From NCBI GenBank assembly GCA_022710935.1, contig JAKLFY010000021.1, positions 18,423 through 82,422 on the forward strand: 64,000 bases of DNA, given 5' to 3'. Below the pieces are notes generated by a model. That model searched no databases. It saw nothing but the letters and a program-made list of their open reading frames with translations, and had not been told where the DNA came from. Below, piece by piece: positions 1-8,627 of this stretch (the first letter of the stretch is position 1; each line of letters begins with the position of its first letter). This DNA comes from Verrucomicrobiota bacterium. Lineage in GTDB: Bacteria; Verrucomicrobiota; Verrucomicrobiia; Limisphaerales; J093. A program made the position numbers and the translations under genes.

Positions 1-189
1 CCCGAGAGCGGCGATAAAGTTCTGGCCGTGAATGGCCGCGAATTCGAGGTGCTTGAGACCGGTGGCGGCGATCTTCTGACAGGCGCCCTCGAAGCCGACG
101 CTCAGGGGCCTCCAATTGTCGGTATGCAAACCCAAGTGAATCATGCCTCTCTGGTACGCCCCGGCATCTCCAGCGTCAACCCGATTCAT
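1..189 (-). CDS. Sugar phosphate isomerase/epimerase-like protein, N-terminal part
   Basis: This is the first 63 codons of a gene that runs off the left edge. From the inner ATG at 144 the protein begins MIHLGLHTDNWRPLSVGFEG and continues to GLKHLEFAAIHGQNF. That is the first beta strand and helix of a xylose-isomerase-like TIM barrel (AP_endonuc_2 superfamily), with the usual opening of an IGLHTDNW type strand. I extend it to the ATG at 189 because GGGAAG lies a few bases upstream of it, whereas the inner ATG has a poorly spaced site. The substrate cannot be told from this fragment. Such proteins in this phylum usually act in sugar or inositol catabolism. Confidence 0.7.
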   Translation of the reverse strand, partial: MNRVDAGDAGAYQRGMIHLGLHTDNWRPLSVGFEGACQKIAATGLKHLEFAAIHGQNFIAALG

Positions 190-273
190 TCGCTTCCCAG
201 TTTGCCGGGCGCACCTCAGGTTTTTCGGGGCGCGGACTTCAGTCCGCTTGCACCTTGACTGACCGTGGCGAAG

Positions 274-294
274 GCGGAGTGAACTCCGCGCTCC
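274..294 (-). repeat. REP-like hairpin, GGAG foot
   Basis: On the minus strand GGAG is followed by the hairpin GCGGAG-TTCA-CTCCGC. The foot-plus-palindrome layout matches REPs mobilised by RAYT transposases. Confidence 0.55.
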
Positions 295-397
295 TTTCCG
301 CCTCCCGCGTGGTTGTTCGCGCCTCGCGGGAGGCGAAGAACCCCTGCGGGGAAGCACCAGCCAATTGTGAGACACCACGCTCGTGTGGCGTGATGCC

Positions 398-421
398 GCC
401 CGGTGAGGGCACCGGGCCTAC
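398..421 (-). repeat. REP-like hairpin, GTAG foot (copy 1)
   Basis: On the minus strand GTAG is followed by GCCCGGTG...CACCGGGC. About 40 bp including the flanks (382-424) is almost identical to 18550-18592 in the opposite orientation, so this is a true dispersed family. Confidence 0.65.
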
Positions 422-697
422 ACCGGATCGAGACGCCCGGTGTGGGCCGCGTGCCCCCACGCGGCGCAAACTCGATTCCCACCAACAACCTCCAGGTACG
501 CAGCGCGGCAAAGCCGCAACCAACGCAACGGGAACCTCACGCACGTCCGGCGGCGACGCACGCGCCGGTCGCCGCGCTGCGCCGGCGCTGCTGCGCAGCG
601 CTGGAGAACAGAAGTGCGGAAATCGTGCCAGAAATGCAAGACTGTGACCGATTGCAGTACGGAGACCATGGGATTCGTTCCTGCCTTTGCTGCCTGC

Positions 698-770
698 CTT
701 TTTGACCGGTGAAATGTGTTGTTTACAAGTCAAGTTCTTGTGCTGCGTTAAAGGGGTCAAGGATTCTCCG
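698..770 (+). repeat. Dispersed repeat, left-half copy
   Basis: The sequence runs from TTGACCGGTGAAA through ACAAGTCAAGTT and GTGCTGCGTT to CAAGGATTCT. It matches the reverse complement of 52133-52200 along its whole length, with a few substitutions. Confidence 0.65.
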
Positions 771-885
771 GCGCCGCACAGCCTTGCTCAACCCGCAGAG
801 CCAAAGCGCCAGAGGACTAGCGCAGTCTCCGGCAGCCGCGGGACTGGCGCCTTTGCGGGCGTCTCCGGACCGCGCGCAGCGTTTT

Positions 886-908
886 GGAGTGCGGCAGTCT
901 TCTGCCGC
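886..908 (+). repeat. REP-like hairpin, GGAG foot
   Basis: GGAG precedes TGCGGCAG-TCTT-CTGCCGC. The context GCGTTTTGGAGTGCGGC is shared with the copy at 49789. Confidence 0.6.
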
Positions 909-937
909 TCTGAGACGCTCGCGAGCGATCTGGCGAC

Positions 938-972
938 ACGCCTCACTTCGGTCTGAGGCGAAGCCTCGCTAA
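938..972 (+). repeat. Dispersed repeat, right-end copy
   Basis: This copy ends in GGTCTGAGGC then GAAGCCTCGCTAA, the same right tip as at 6600-6609 and 26050-26068 and, inverted, at 51925 and 52969. It lies a few bases beyond the stop codon of the giant CotH protein. Confidence 0.65.
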
Positions 973-976
973 TCCG

Positions 977-3900
977 CTACTGCGGCGACACGACCAGCCG
1001 AAAGAACCGGACGGCGGCCTCGACGCGATTGGTGATCGAGATCAACCGGTCGGCGGGCAGTTGAGGCACAAAGGCGATCCCGGTCCACACGCTGCCTCCA
1101 GGCATGCTGTTGGCTTCCACCCGACACGCCACGTTCGAGCGCGCCACGAACGCCAACACGACACTGGCCGCCTCGGTGCCCAGGCTGACACGCTCGAATC
1201 GGAGCGCACTCGATGCGTCCCGCGGGTCCGTGCCGGTCTGGAATTCCTGGCGGTTGTCCAGCCCATCGCGGTCGGCATCCTCGACGGCATCGGCGGCGTT
1301 GGCAGGATCCAGCGCGTGTGCGAGTTCCCAATGATCCGGCAGGCCATCGCCGTCGCTGTCACGGTGAGCCGGCGGAAGAGGCGCGCCGGGTGTAGGTGGG
1401 GCGGCACACCAATTGCGGGCGTCGGCGGAGTCCGGCAGGGCGTTGGCCCGTTGGAGCGACATACCGCCGCCATCCGCCAGCGCCGGCCAGGGCCGCTCAT
1501 CATCGTAGGTCAACTCGAACACGGTGGACGCACCAGGGTATCGCAGGGTCAGGGTCTCGCCTGCGTTGTCGAGGCGGCCGGTATATCGGCCGTGCGCCTC
1601 GATTCCCGGGAAACGGGCAGGGAGTTGGAACGGGTCCTGGGCGAGCACGAGAAACGCCCCAGGCGCCAAGGTGGCGCCGTTGGTGAAGGCAAACGCGATC
1701 CCTCGAGTGAAAGCCAGGCCGGTGAGATCGAGTGCGGCGATCCCCGTGTTCTGCAATTCGAGGAACTCGAAGGCATCGTCGGTTACTCCGTCGCTCGAGG
1801 CGGGATGATAATGCAGTTCGGTCAGCACGAGTGCGGTCCAGTCCTGGGACGCCGCCTCGAAATTCGCGGTGATGCTCAGCATGTTGGTGAGCTTGACAAT
1901 CGCCACGCGGTTGGTTGTGGCCAAACCCGTCCAACCCACGAACCGCCGGCCCGGCCCAGGAATCGCTTCGAGAGTGATCGCGGCATCGCAGAAGTACGTC
2001 CCTCGCCAGGGGTAGGGCGTGGCGCCCGCGCCGGGCAGGTTCGAGTCGACGGTCAGACGGTTGACCCGGATTCGATCGATGGCGGGATCGGTGACATTGA
2101 CTGTGATTTGGACCGTGCCAGTGGGGGCGAGGGCGCTGACGCAGTGCTGGCGCATTCGGCTCGCTCGATTCTGGGCGAACGACCGCAACACCTGGACCCG
2201 CTCTTGCCAGGTCGACACGATGCCGCCGCACGACCGCCAGCGCCGCAAATGTTCGCCCATCGCCGGTCGCAGCTCGGCCTCCATCGCGTTGACCAGCGCA
2301 ACCGCGCGAGCCGGGAGAAATGACGAGTTGAGCAGGTCCGCGGCGGTGTTGAGGAAATCGCGTTTGAAATCCGGGTTGCGGATCAGGGCGCGCAGGAAGG
2401 CTGTCGCCCAAGGGTTGTCGAAGCCGGACCGGTCCGTGGGCGACAACGCGACGGCCAGCGTGTCTTCGGTGTAACCCGCCGACCACGGGTGCCCCGCGCC
2501 CAGGTCAACGTCGAACAACAACCAGCGCCAGCGCCCGTCGAGGCCATGCGGTTGGGTCAGGTCCGTCGCGGAAAGCCGCCGCCGCCACACGCGCGTGTTG
2601 TTCTGGGGCCAGTCGATGTTCGCGAAGTAGATTTCGCAGAGCTGGTAGAGGATGAAGTCGTCCATGTCGAACCGTGCCTGGACGTAACTGTAGTTTGCCG
2701 AGACGGCGAGATCGTGTGTGGAGACGTAATCGCGCAGGGCGCGGAAGACCGTGTTGTCGCCCGCGTTGCCTTCATCGAGCACGCCCGTGCCATGCAGAAT
2801 CACCGCCTCGGAGGGGTCCAGTCCATAATGCTCACGGAGATACTGCGGATCCTGCTCCTCGCGCAACGTCAGCACGCCCCAATACTCGCCATCGAGGAAA
2901 AGGGACACCGGGCGGGAGGACATGACATCGAGCCCCAGGCCAGCCACGAGCCGATGGCACCAATCGTCGCGCATCATCGCCACGTCCCAATCATTGCCGG
3001 CGTTGCGCAGGCGGAGGTGGCGAAACTCGACGAGCGGCGCGCCATCGCCAAGTCGCGCCAGGCCGGGGAACAGAGCGTGTTCGATCGTGTTTTCCTTGCC
3101 GGTCTCGCCGCGCGCTTTCAGGCCAAACGATTTCTGCCGGAACGAGCGCGAGGACTGCCCCTTGATGTCCAGGATCACCGGCTCGCTCCAGGCCAGCAAA
3201 CCATCCGGCGCGAAGCACTCGACGTCTGCAGCCCTTTCCCACGCCGGGCCGCGCTGGGTGTAGTTCGCGGGCGTGTGCCCCGTGAGCGCCTCGCCGGGAT
3301 GGCTGGCCACGTACTGGTCGAAGACCGCGCCCAGCATGTAGATGCCGCGGTAGTAGTCGAAGAGACCGTTGGTCTCCGTGACGATCGAAAGGGTGGGAAG
3401 CCCATCCGTTCGGAGCGCCGCAGAACCGATCCAGTACGTCTGCGTCCCCACCGGACCCGGCAACGCGCCCGGCCGGAACGCCCGGGCGCGAACGACCGTG
3501 GCCTTGCGCACCTTGCCCAGAGGGGCCCTCCAGCCGTCGGTATGCTGGTTGGCCGTGGCGATGCCGCTGATCATCGATAACACGTTCGCGTCGCCCTCTC
3601 GACTGCCGACTTCGACCGGTGCCGTGAAGAGGGGCGAATCCTCGGTCGGCTCCCCACCGTCCAACGTGTATCTGACCACAGTGTCGGCTTCGGTTGGGGC
3701 GAGGGCCAGTTGGAGAGGATCAGGATAGAAACCGGCGGGATGCGAGAACCACGGACGATCGAATACAACACTGTCGTAGCCCTTCTGCGGAGAGTTCGAC
3801 TGCGCCGGCGTCGCGTCCGCCAGGAACTTCCACGGGCCTGTCCCGTTCGGCATCCGCCCCAGACTGACGTCTCGGCGCGACCGCGTCGCCGCCACCGTAT

Positions 3901-5458
3901 CGCCTCGCGTCCCGTCCGGTCGCGTCAACAGCAGCGTCTCGCCGTCCGGGTCGATGCGGAAATTCGTGTGCAGCCAAGCCGGGTTGCTGGCGCGGTCCTT
4001 GCCTGACGCGAAGACGCGCAGATACCCGTGCGGCGCGAGTGAGATTGCCGGAAAGATCCAGCGATACGGTGCGCGCGGATCGTCCGAAGCGCCCCAAGCC
4101 TTGAGGTTTGCCGGTTGTTCGCTGGCGTTGAACACCTCGAACCACGAGGGCGAATCCCCGTCGTCGTCAGTCGCTGACTCGTCGTTCCAGCCGACGATCT
4201 CGTTCAACACAACGCCATTGGTCAGGACGGGCGACGGGGGCGGCGACGCCAGCAGCGCGTCCATCTCGATCAACCGTGGACCCGCGGACGTGGCCCGCGT
4301 CAATTCGACTCGGAATCGACTGCCCTCGACCACGTCTCCGGCGAACCGGCGGAGCACTTCGCCAGCCCGGCCCGCATTGTCGAAAAAGTCGCGCTCTTCG
4401 CCGTCCACGAGAAAGCGCACGAGCTCCAGGTTGCGCCATACGCCGGCGTCATTGCCACCTTGGATCAGTCGATACCCTTTCACACAGAGCGGCCTGTCCG
4501 TCGCCCACGCCACGTAATCCACCGTCTCGCCGCCGTCCCCCATCGCCTCCGTGCCGTTGTCCTGGACACCCCCGTCGGCAAAGGCGAACGCATCGGCTGC
4601 GAGGCTGCCGTTGGCATTGCCGAAGGCGTCTTCGACTCGGTCGATCCCATTCTGCCGGCTGCTGACCGCGAACTCGATCGCCAGCCCCGGACCTTCGTCG
4701 TCCGCGGCCGCGCCCGCACGACCCGTGAGAAGGTTGTTGGCCGCGTTGAAGGCCAGGCGGTCCAGGAACTCGATGGTCGTCGTCTCGGGCGTGCCGAAGC
4801 CATCGATTTCGATCAGACGGGGTCCACCGTCGGAAAGGCGCGTCAACTCGAGACGAAAAGCGCGCAGGCCCGTTGTGACCCCCGTCAGGTCTTGATCGGT
4901 GATGAGCAGCGGCGCGTTGGCCATCACTCCGTTGCGCAAAGGCACCTGGCCACCGCTGATCAGCCAGAAATCCAGACCGTCCGCGCTGGCCAGCAAACGA
5001 TAGGCCGAGGTGCCGCGATACGCGCTTGCGCCGTCCTGCGAAAGCCGGATCTCAATGCGGTTCAGATTCACCGGCTCGCATGTCTGCCATTCGATCGTAT
5101 CGACATGACCCGACCCTGGTCCATCGGCGAAAATCGACGTGCCCGGTTCGACCCAGGGCGGCAGCGCGCCAAAGCCCAGCGCCATACGCGGATCCGAATC
5201 GCCACAACACGAGTTGTGCTGGGGCGACGAGAAGATCACCTGCGCCCCGCGCGATACATCGAACAGGTCGTCGCTCGTTCCCCCACCTCCGACCGTGCTG
5301 AACACCGGCCCCGCCGCCGCCTGAGCCAGCAGCAGCGCAACCACCGGAAGAATGCAATGCACGGGGCGCACAACAACCACGACGCCCCAGAACCTACATC
5401 GCCTCGCATGAAAACGGAATGGCGAAACCAATAGGCGCAATCTCTGACATCTTGACAT
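977..5458 (-). CDS. Giant secreted CotH/lamin-tail-domain protein
   Basis: The protein has about 1490 residues. After a basic N terminus and a hydrophobic stretch (PVVALLLAQAAAG) it has discoidin-like segments. A first lamin-tail domain follows at about 410-510 (VVLNEIVGWND, APHGYLRVFASG), then a chitobiase C-terminal-like segment near 600 (RYTLDGGEPTEDSP). A CotH kinase-like domain spans about 750-1035 (DIKGQSSRSFRQKSFG, LRNAGNDWDVAMMRDDW). It ends with an InlB-like repeat near 1175 (FVGWTG), a second lamin-tail domain at about 1210-1310 and a calcium-binding DSDGDGLPDHWE region. CotH domains of spore coats are protein kinases, but the role of these bacterial surface fusions is unknown. The start is uncertain: ATG at 5458 or GTG at 5371. 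The ORF extends to 5797, but that part would cover the VapB gene. Confidence 0.85.
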   Translation of the reverse strand: MSRCQRLRLLVSPFRFHARRCRFWGVVVVVRPVHCILPVVALLLAQAAAGPVFSTVGGGGTSDDLFDVSRGAQVIFSSPQHNSCCGDSDPRMALGFGALPPWVEPGTSIFADGPGSGHVDTIEWQTCEPVNLNRIEIRLSQDGASAYRGTSAYRLLASADGLDFWLISGGQVPLRNGVMANAPLLITDQDLTGVTTGLRAFRLELTRLSDGGPRLIEIDGFGTPETTTIEFLDRLAFNAANNLLTGRAGAAADDEGPGLAIEFAVSSRQNGIDRVEDAFGNANGSLAADAFAFADGGVQDNGTEAMGDGGETVDYVAWATDRPLCVKGYRLIQGGNDAGVWRNLELVRFLVDGEERDFFDNAGRAGEVLRRFAGDVVEGSRFRVELTRATSAGPRLIEMDALLASPPPSPVLTNGVVLNEIVGWNDESATDDDGDSPSWFEVFNASEQPANLKAWGASDDPRAPYRWIFPAISLAPHGYLRVFASGKDRASNPAWLHTNFRIDPDGETLLLTRPDGTRGDTVAATRSRRDVSLGRMPNGTGPWKFLADATPAQSNSPQKGYDSVVFDRPWFSHPAGFYPDPLQLALAPTEADTVVRYTLDGGEPTEDSPLFTAPVEVGSREGDANVLSMISGIATANQHTDGWRAPLGKVRKATVVRARAFRPGALPGPVGTQTYWIGSAALRTDGLPTLSIVTETNGLFDYYRGIYMLGAVFDQYVASHPGEALTGHTPANYTQRGPAWERAADVECFAPDGLLAWSEPVILDIKGQSSRSFRQKSFGLKARGETGKENTIEHALFPGLARLGDGAPLVEFRHLRLRNAGNDWDVAMMRDDWCHRLVAGLGLDVMSSRPVSLFLDGEYWGVLTLREEQDPQYLREHYGLDPSEAVILHGTGVLDEGNAGDNTVFRALRDYVSTHDLAVSANYSYVQARFDMDDFILYQLCEIYFANIDWPQNNTRVWRRRLSATDLTQPHGLDGRWRWLLFDVDLGAGHPWSAGYTEDTLAVALSPTDRSGFDNPWATAFLRALIRNPDFKRDFLNTAADLLNSSFLPARAVALVNAMEAELRPAMGEHLRRWRSCGGIVSTWQERVQVLRSFAQNRASRMRQHCVSALAPTGTVQITVNVTDPAIDRIRVNRLTVDSNLPGAGATPYPWRGTYFCDAAITLEAIPGPGRRFVGWTGLATTNRVAIVKLTNMLSITANFEAASQDWTALVLTELHYHPASSDGVTDDAFEFLELQNTGIAALDLTGLAFTRGIAFAFTNGATLAPGAFLVLAQDPFQLPARFPGIEAHGRYTGRLDNAGETLTLRYPGASTVFELTYDDERPWPALADGGGMSLQRANALPDSADARNWCAAPPTPGAPLPPAHRDSDGDGLPDHWELAHALDPANAADAVEDADRDGLDNRQEFQTGTDPRDASSALRFERVSLGTEAASVVLAFVARSNVACRVEANSMPGGSVWTGIAFVPQLPADRLISITNRVEAAVRFFRLVVSPQ

Positions 5459-5470
5459 TATATTGTTAAG

Positions 5471-5480
5471 CATCATGATG
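5471..5480. promoter_or_regulatory. Candidate VapB operator palindrome
   Basis: A perfect 10-bp palindrome, CATCATGATG, lies six bases before the vapB ATG, within an AT-rich patch between the divergent genes. Ribbon-helix-helix antitoxins normally repress their own operon through such palindromes. Assignment as the operator is inference. Confidence 0.35.
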
Positions 5481-5485
5481 TACAC

Positions 5486-5731
5486 ATGAGAACCACATTG
5501 ACGCTCGATCCCGATGTTGCCGCCAAAGTCAGACGAGGCGCCTCTCAATTGGGTAAGCCTTTGAAGGAGGTCATCAACGCGGCACTGCGCCTCGGCTTGG
5601 ATCAGGTTCTCAAACCGCCTGCCGCCAAGCCGTTCCGGACCCAGCCACGCCCCCTGGGCCTGCGCCGTGGCTTGAGCTACGACAACATCGCTGAACTGCT
5701 CGCTCGGGCTGAAAGCGAGGACTACCTGTGA
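5486..5731 (+). CDS. vapB: VapB-type antitoxin
   Basis: An 81-residue protein starting MRTTLTLDPDVAAKVRRGA, a ribbon-helix-helix DNA-binding strand and helix of the short VapB (DUF2191-like) class. The C-terminal half (GLSYDNIAELLARAESEDYL) is the flexible toxin-binding tail. Its TGA overlaps the GTG start of the toxin gene (GTGA), which implies translational coupling. It should neutralise the PIN ribonuclease and, with it, repress the operon. Only 27 bases separate it from the divergent CotH gene if that starts at 5458. Confidence 0.88.
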   Translation: MRTTLTLDPDVAAKVRRGASQLGKPLKEVINAALRLGLDQVLKPPAAKPFRTQPRPLGLRRGLSYDNIAELLARAESEDYL

Positions 5732-6165
5732 TCCTCGTGGACGCCAACCTGCTCCTCTACGCCGAGGACAGCCTCTCCCAACACCACGAAGCCGCACGCC
5801 AGTGGTGGGACGAGCAACTCAGCGGAGCCGATCCGGTCTGCCTCTGCTGGCCGGTCCTCACCGCCTTCATTCGCATCGGCACAAACCCACGCTTGCATCA
5901 GCGGCCACTCACCTTGCAGGAGGCCTGCGATCGTGTGCAGAGCTGGTTCGGCCAACCGTGCACACGACTCATCTATCCCACAGAGCAGCATTGGACCCTA
6001 TTCCGGCAGATGTTGGCCGAGGGAAACGCGATCGGCAATCTGACCTCCGACGCCCACCTCGCCGCAATGGCAGTCGAACACAATTGCGTCCTGTGTTCGA
6101 CGGACGCCGATTTCGCCCGGTTTGCGCGCCTCGAGTGGATCAACCCTGTCCAGGCCGAGCGCTAA
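5728..6165 (+). CDS. vapC: VapC-type PIN-domain ribonuclease toxin
   Basis: A 145-residue PIN-domain protein. It opens MILVDANLLLYA, with the first catalytic Asp at position 5. It has the subfamily motif PVLTAFIRIGTNPRL at about 42-56 and the downstream acidic cluster LTSDAHLAAMAVEHNCVLCSTDADF. These Asp residues bind the metal ions that cut RNA (tRNA or rRNA in studied VapCs). The second acidic residue of classical PIN domains is not obvious. The GTG start overlaps the end of vapB. The stop codon lies directly before a copy of the dispersed repeat. Confidence 0.88.
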   Translation: MILVDANLLLYAEDSLSQHHEAARQWWDEQLSGADPVCLCWPVLTAFIRIGTNPRLHQRPLTLQEACDRVQSWFGQPCTRLIYPTEQHWTLFRQMLAEGNAIGNLTSDAHLAAMAVEHNCVLCSTDADFARFARLEWINPVQAER

Positions 6166-6609
6166 AGTGACTCTTTATTTGAAATCCGCTGCAAACGAGT
6201 CAAGTTCTTGCGCCGCGCAGCGGCGCCCCTTAGGGTCTGTGCAAAAATTACTTCCGGTTTTGGCGGGAGCGCCACCGGGCCAGATGCGAGGCTCGAGGGA
6301 GGGAGTGTATCCGCAGAGACACTCGACCGACCGAGGAACGAAGCAGATGGCCCGGTGCCGCCCCGCCCCGCAGGGCTGGGGGGCTTTGGCTCGCTGGTCC
6401 CGCGGTTGCGGGATTGCTCCTCGGTCACAGACCGCTTCGGGTATGCTCCCTCGTCGCGCCTCGCCAGCGAGCCAAATCCCCTCCAGCAAAACCGGAATTA
6501 ATTTTTGCACAGACCCTTAGCGAGGCGTCGACTGCCGGTGACGAAGGGCAAGGCTCAACCCCGACAATCTGGCAACGTGCCGCGTTGGTCTAAGGCGCAG
6601 CCTCGCTAA
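6166..6609 (+). repeat. Dispersed 158-bp-type repeat, interrupted by a MITE
   Basis: The left half (6166-6232) has ACGAGTCAAGTTCTTGCG and the hairpin GCCGCGCAGCGGC. The right half (6517-6609) runs from TTAGCGAGGC, through TGCCGGTGA, to GCCTCGCTAA. Joined across the insertion they align end to end with the reverse complements of 51925-52083 and 52969-53126. No gene is visible between 6166 and the protein start at 6699. Confidence 0.75.
6233..6516. mobile_element. 284-bp MITE with 30-bp terminal inverted repeats
   Basis: The left end GGGTCTGTGCAAAAATTA followed by CTTCCGGTTTTG is mirrored at the right end with one mismatch in 30. TTA (or TTAG) is duplicated at 6230-6232 and 6517-6519, and the uninterrupted site is visible in the sister repeat at 51925-52083. 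The interior has nested inverted arms (CACCGGGCCA/TGGCCCGGTG and GGCTTTGGCTCGCTGG/CCAGCGAGCCAAATCC) and no gene. The TTA/TTAG target and GGG-starting ends suggest mobilisation by an IS5-family transposase encoded elsewhere; that part is inference. Confidence 0.85.
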
Positions 6610-6698
6610 ACAGTTGCCCCCCCCGGATTCCAGTGACAAGGGCTGTCTGCCTTTTTGGTTGCGGCCCGGCCGCGCTTCGATGTATGTCGCCCGGGCTT

Positions 6699-8432
6699 AT
6701 GAGATCCTGGCTTTCTGCAATTGCGTTGGTTCTCGGAGGGATGATCCACGCCCGGGGCGAGGTGCTTCGCTCTTCGGACGTCGTGTTCATGTACAGCGGC
6801 TCAGCCCAGACATACCGCGAGTACGGCGCCACGGTCCTGGCGTGGGGCGGCAAGCCGACTCCGAAGTCGCTGGCCGAGGCCGCGGGTGTGACGTGGTTTG
6901 GCAGCGTGGGCATGGTGACCGAGTTCAGCGCTTACCATAACCGTTTGCCCGAACGCTTCGAAGAGGGGCTGTGCCGCGACGCGGATGGACATCCGGTGAA
7001 GGTTCCGTGGCTTACCGATCACCAGTCGAAGGGGGTGCCTTACTGGTGGTGTTGCACGCGGCAGCCGCTGTTCCGCCAGTTCCTTCGCGATCGTGTTGTC
7101 GAGACCGTTCGGGCGGGAGCGCAGGGACTGCATATCGACGATCACCTCGGCACGGCGGGGGGGCTATGGCTCGGGATTTGTTTCTGTGACCGGTGCGTTG
7201 ACGAATTTCGCGCCTATCTCGCGGGATTACCGGCGGCCGACCTCGGTCTCCTGGGCATCCGGGAACCTGCTTCGTTCAACTTTCGTGACGAGGTCCGGAG
7301 GTGGATTGCCGCCGGGGGTGCCGAGTCGAAGCGCAAGGCGACCGGGCATCCGCTCTGGCGTCATTGGTCGATCTACCAGGGACGCGGTGCGGCGGCCTTC
7401 ATGCTCGAACTGCGGGAGCTTGCCGCCCGGACGGCGGGCCGCCCCGTTCCGGTTGGGGCGAATGCGGGTCTGCTCTGGCCGGGCCACCTGGTTGATTACC
7501 GGGCGCTCGATCTGTTCACCGCCGAGACCAATCACCGCGCCGAAACCCGGAAGCCGAGCGATCTGCCGCTGGTGGCCTATCGCCTGGCGGAGTCGATGGG
7601 CCGGCCCTACGCCGCGACCGCGAGCGGCGAGGACTGGGCATTCATCAAGGAGCACAACCTGCCCGGCCTTGTCCGATGCTGGATCGCGTTCTCCTACGCG
7701 GCCGGCCAGCGGTTGATGGCGCCGCACCGCCAGTGGTGCCATACATCCGAGAAAGGGACCCATTGGTACGACGGCCCATCCGAGAAATTCGCCCCGCTTT
7801 ACCGCTTTGTTCGGGACCACGCGGGGTGGTTCGACGGCCATGCGACGCACGCCGACGTCGGTGTCGTGTTTCCCTACGGAAGTTTCGTCAAGAACCCGCG
7901 CCGGTGGTTCGACCTCTGCAATTCGCTGGCGGCGGCCAACCTCGGCTATCGACTGCTCGTCGCCGGCGACGAGACCGTGGATCATCCGCTGAAAGAGGCT
8001 GAGATCGAGGCCTGCCGCGCCCTGATCACAGTCGATACCGGCGAACTGCTGTCGGAGGATCGCCAACGGCTGGCGCGACCTGTGCCCGGCCAGCGTCGAT
8101 TCGAGTCAGTGGACGCGGCGCTCGATGTTGTGGCACCCGCGGCGAAAGTGGACGCGGCCCGCCCGGTGCGTGTGCTGTGCCGAACGCGCGCCGGGTCGGC
8201 GGTGATCCACGTGTTGAACTACGACTACGATCCGAGCCTCGATGATGTGACGCCGGTCGAGGACGTTCGGCTCATGATCGATGCATCCGCATTGGGTTTG
8301 ACGAAGGTGGATCGGGCCACGCTGCTCACCCTGGACGGCTCTGAAACACGCGTCGAGTGTCGGGATGGCCAGGTGACGATTCCCCGGCTCGGTCTCTGGG
8401 CCCTGGTCCGGCTGGAAAGCGGCCGAGAATGA
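6699..8432 (+). CDS. Exported glycosidase-like TIM-barrel protein
   Basis: A 577-residue protein starting MRSWLSAIALVLGGMIHARG, a Sec signal peptide; an upstream extension to 6633 is unlikely. The body is a beta/alpha barrel of the hypothetical glycosyl hydrolase type. Key segments are GLHIDDHLGTAGG at about 148-160 (candidate catalytic acid region), FCDRCVDEFRAYL and a long aromatic-rich middle part. The end resembles the Rossmann-like domain that follows such barrels in beta-galactosidase relatives (VGVVFPYGSF, CRALITVDTGELL). Substrate unknown. It is followed after about 195 bp by a second TIM-barrel gene on the same strand. Confidence 0.6.
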   Translation: MRSWLSAIALVLGGMIHARGEVLRSSDVVFMYSGSAQTYREYGATVLAWGGKPTPKSLAEAAGVTWFGSVGMVTEFSAYHNRLPERFEEGLCRDADGHPVKVPWLTDHQSKGVPYWWCCTRQPLFRQFLRDRVVETVRAGAQGLHIDDHLGTAGGLWLGICFCDRCVDEFRAYLAGLPAADLGLLGIREPASFNFRDEVRRWIAAGGAESKRKATGHPLWRHWSIYQGRGAAAFMLELRELAARTAGRPVPVGANAGLLWPGHLVDYRALDLFTAETNHRAETRKPSDLPLVAYRLAESMGRPYAATASGEDWAFIKEHNLPGLVRCWIAFSYAAGQRLMAPHRQWCHTSEKGTHWYDGPSEKFAPLYRFVRDHAGWFDGHATHADVGVVFPYGSFVKNPRRWFDLCNSLAAANLGYRLLVAGDETVDHPLKEAEIEACRALITVDTGELLSEDRQRLARPVPGQRRFESVDAALDVVAPAAKVDAARPVRVLCRTRAGSAVIHVLNYDYDPSLDDVTPVEDVRLMIDASALGLTKVDRATLLTLDGSETRVECRDGQVTIPRLGLWALVRLESGRE

Positions 8433-8454
8433 CTGCATCCAAAGGTCGCCCGTA

Positions 8455-8620
8455 GAATGTCAGGACTCTCCATGAACCATGGTTGCGTAGCCGTCCCGCA
8501 TCGCGGGATCAGACGGCGCCATCTCGCTCCGTCGAAGGCAGGAATCAGCGCCGACTCACGTCGGCGGCTACAGAGCGGTTCATGGTCCCCGTGCGCATTC
8601 AAGCGTTGAATGTCAGGACT
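8455..8620. repeat. REP pair between direct repeats (BIME-like)
   Basis: GAATGTCAGGACT occurs at 8455-8467 and again at 8608-8620. Between them two GTAG-foot hairpins face each other: 8487-8517 on plus and 8549-8571 on minus. Short inverted flanks (CCATGAACC / GGTTCATGG) enclose the pair. The arrangement is that of a bacterial interspersed mosaic element inserted just ahead of the next gene. Confidence 0.6.
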
Positions 8621-8627
8621 TCCCATA

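Larger units (their letters stand above)
190..976. other. Palindrome-rich spacer without a gene
   Basis: No convincing gene is present. Frames that stay open here have arginine-, proline- and alanine-rich translations typical of GC-rich noncoding DNA. The stretch holds many different hairpins: 232-247, 274-294, about 300-340 (GCCTCCCGCG pairing with CGCGGGAGGC), 398-421, about 447-465 and 886-908. It also holds a left-half copy of the dispersed repeat at about 698-770 and a right-end copy ending at 972. It looks like a landing zone for REP-type elements. Confidence 0.6.
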
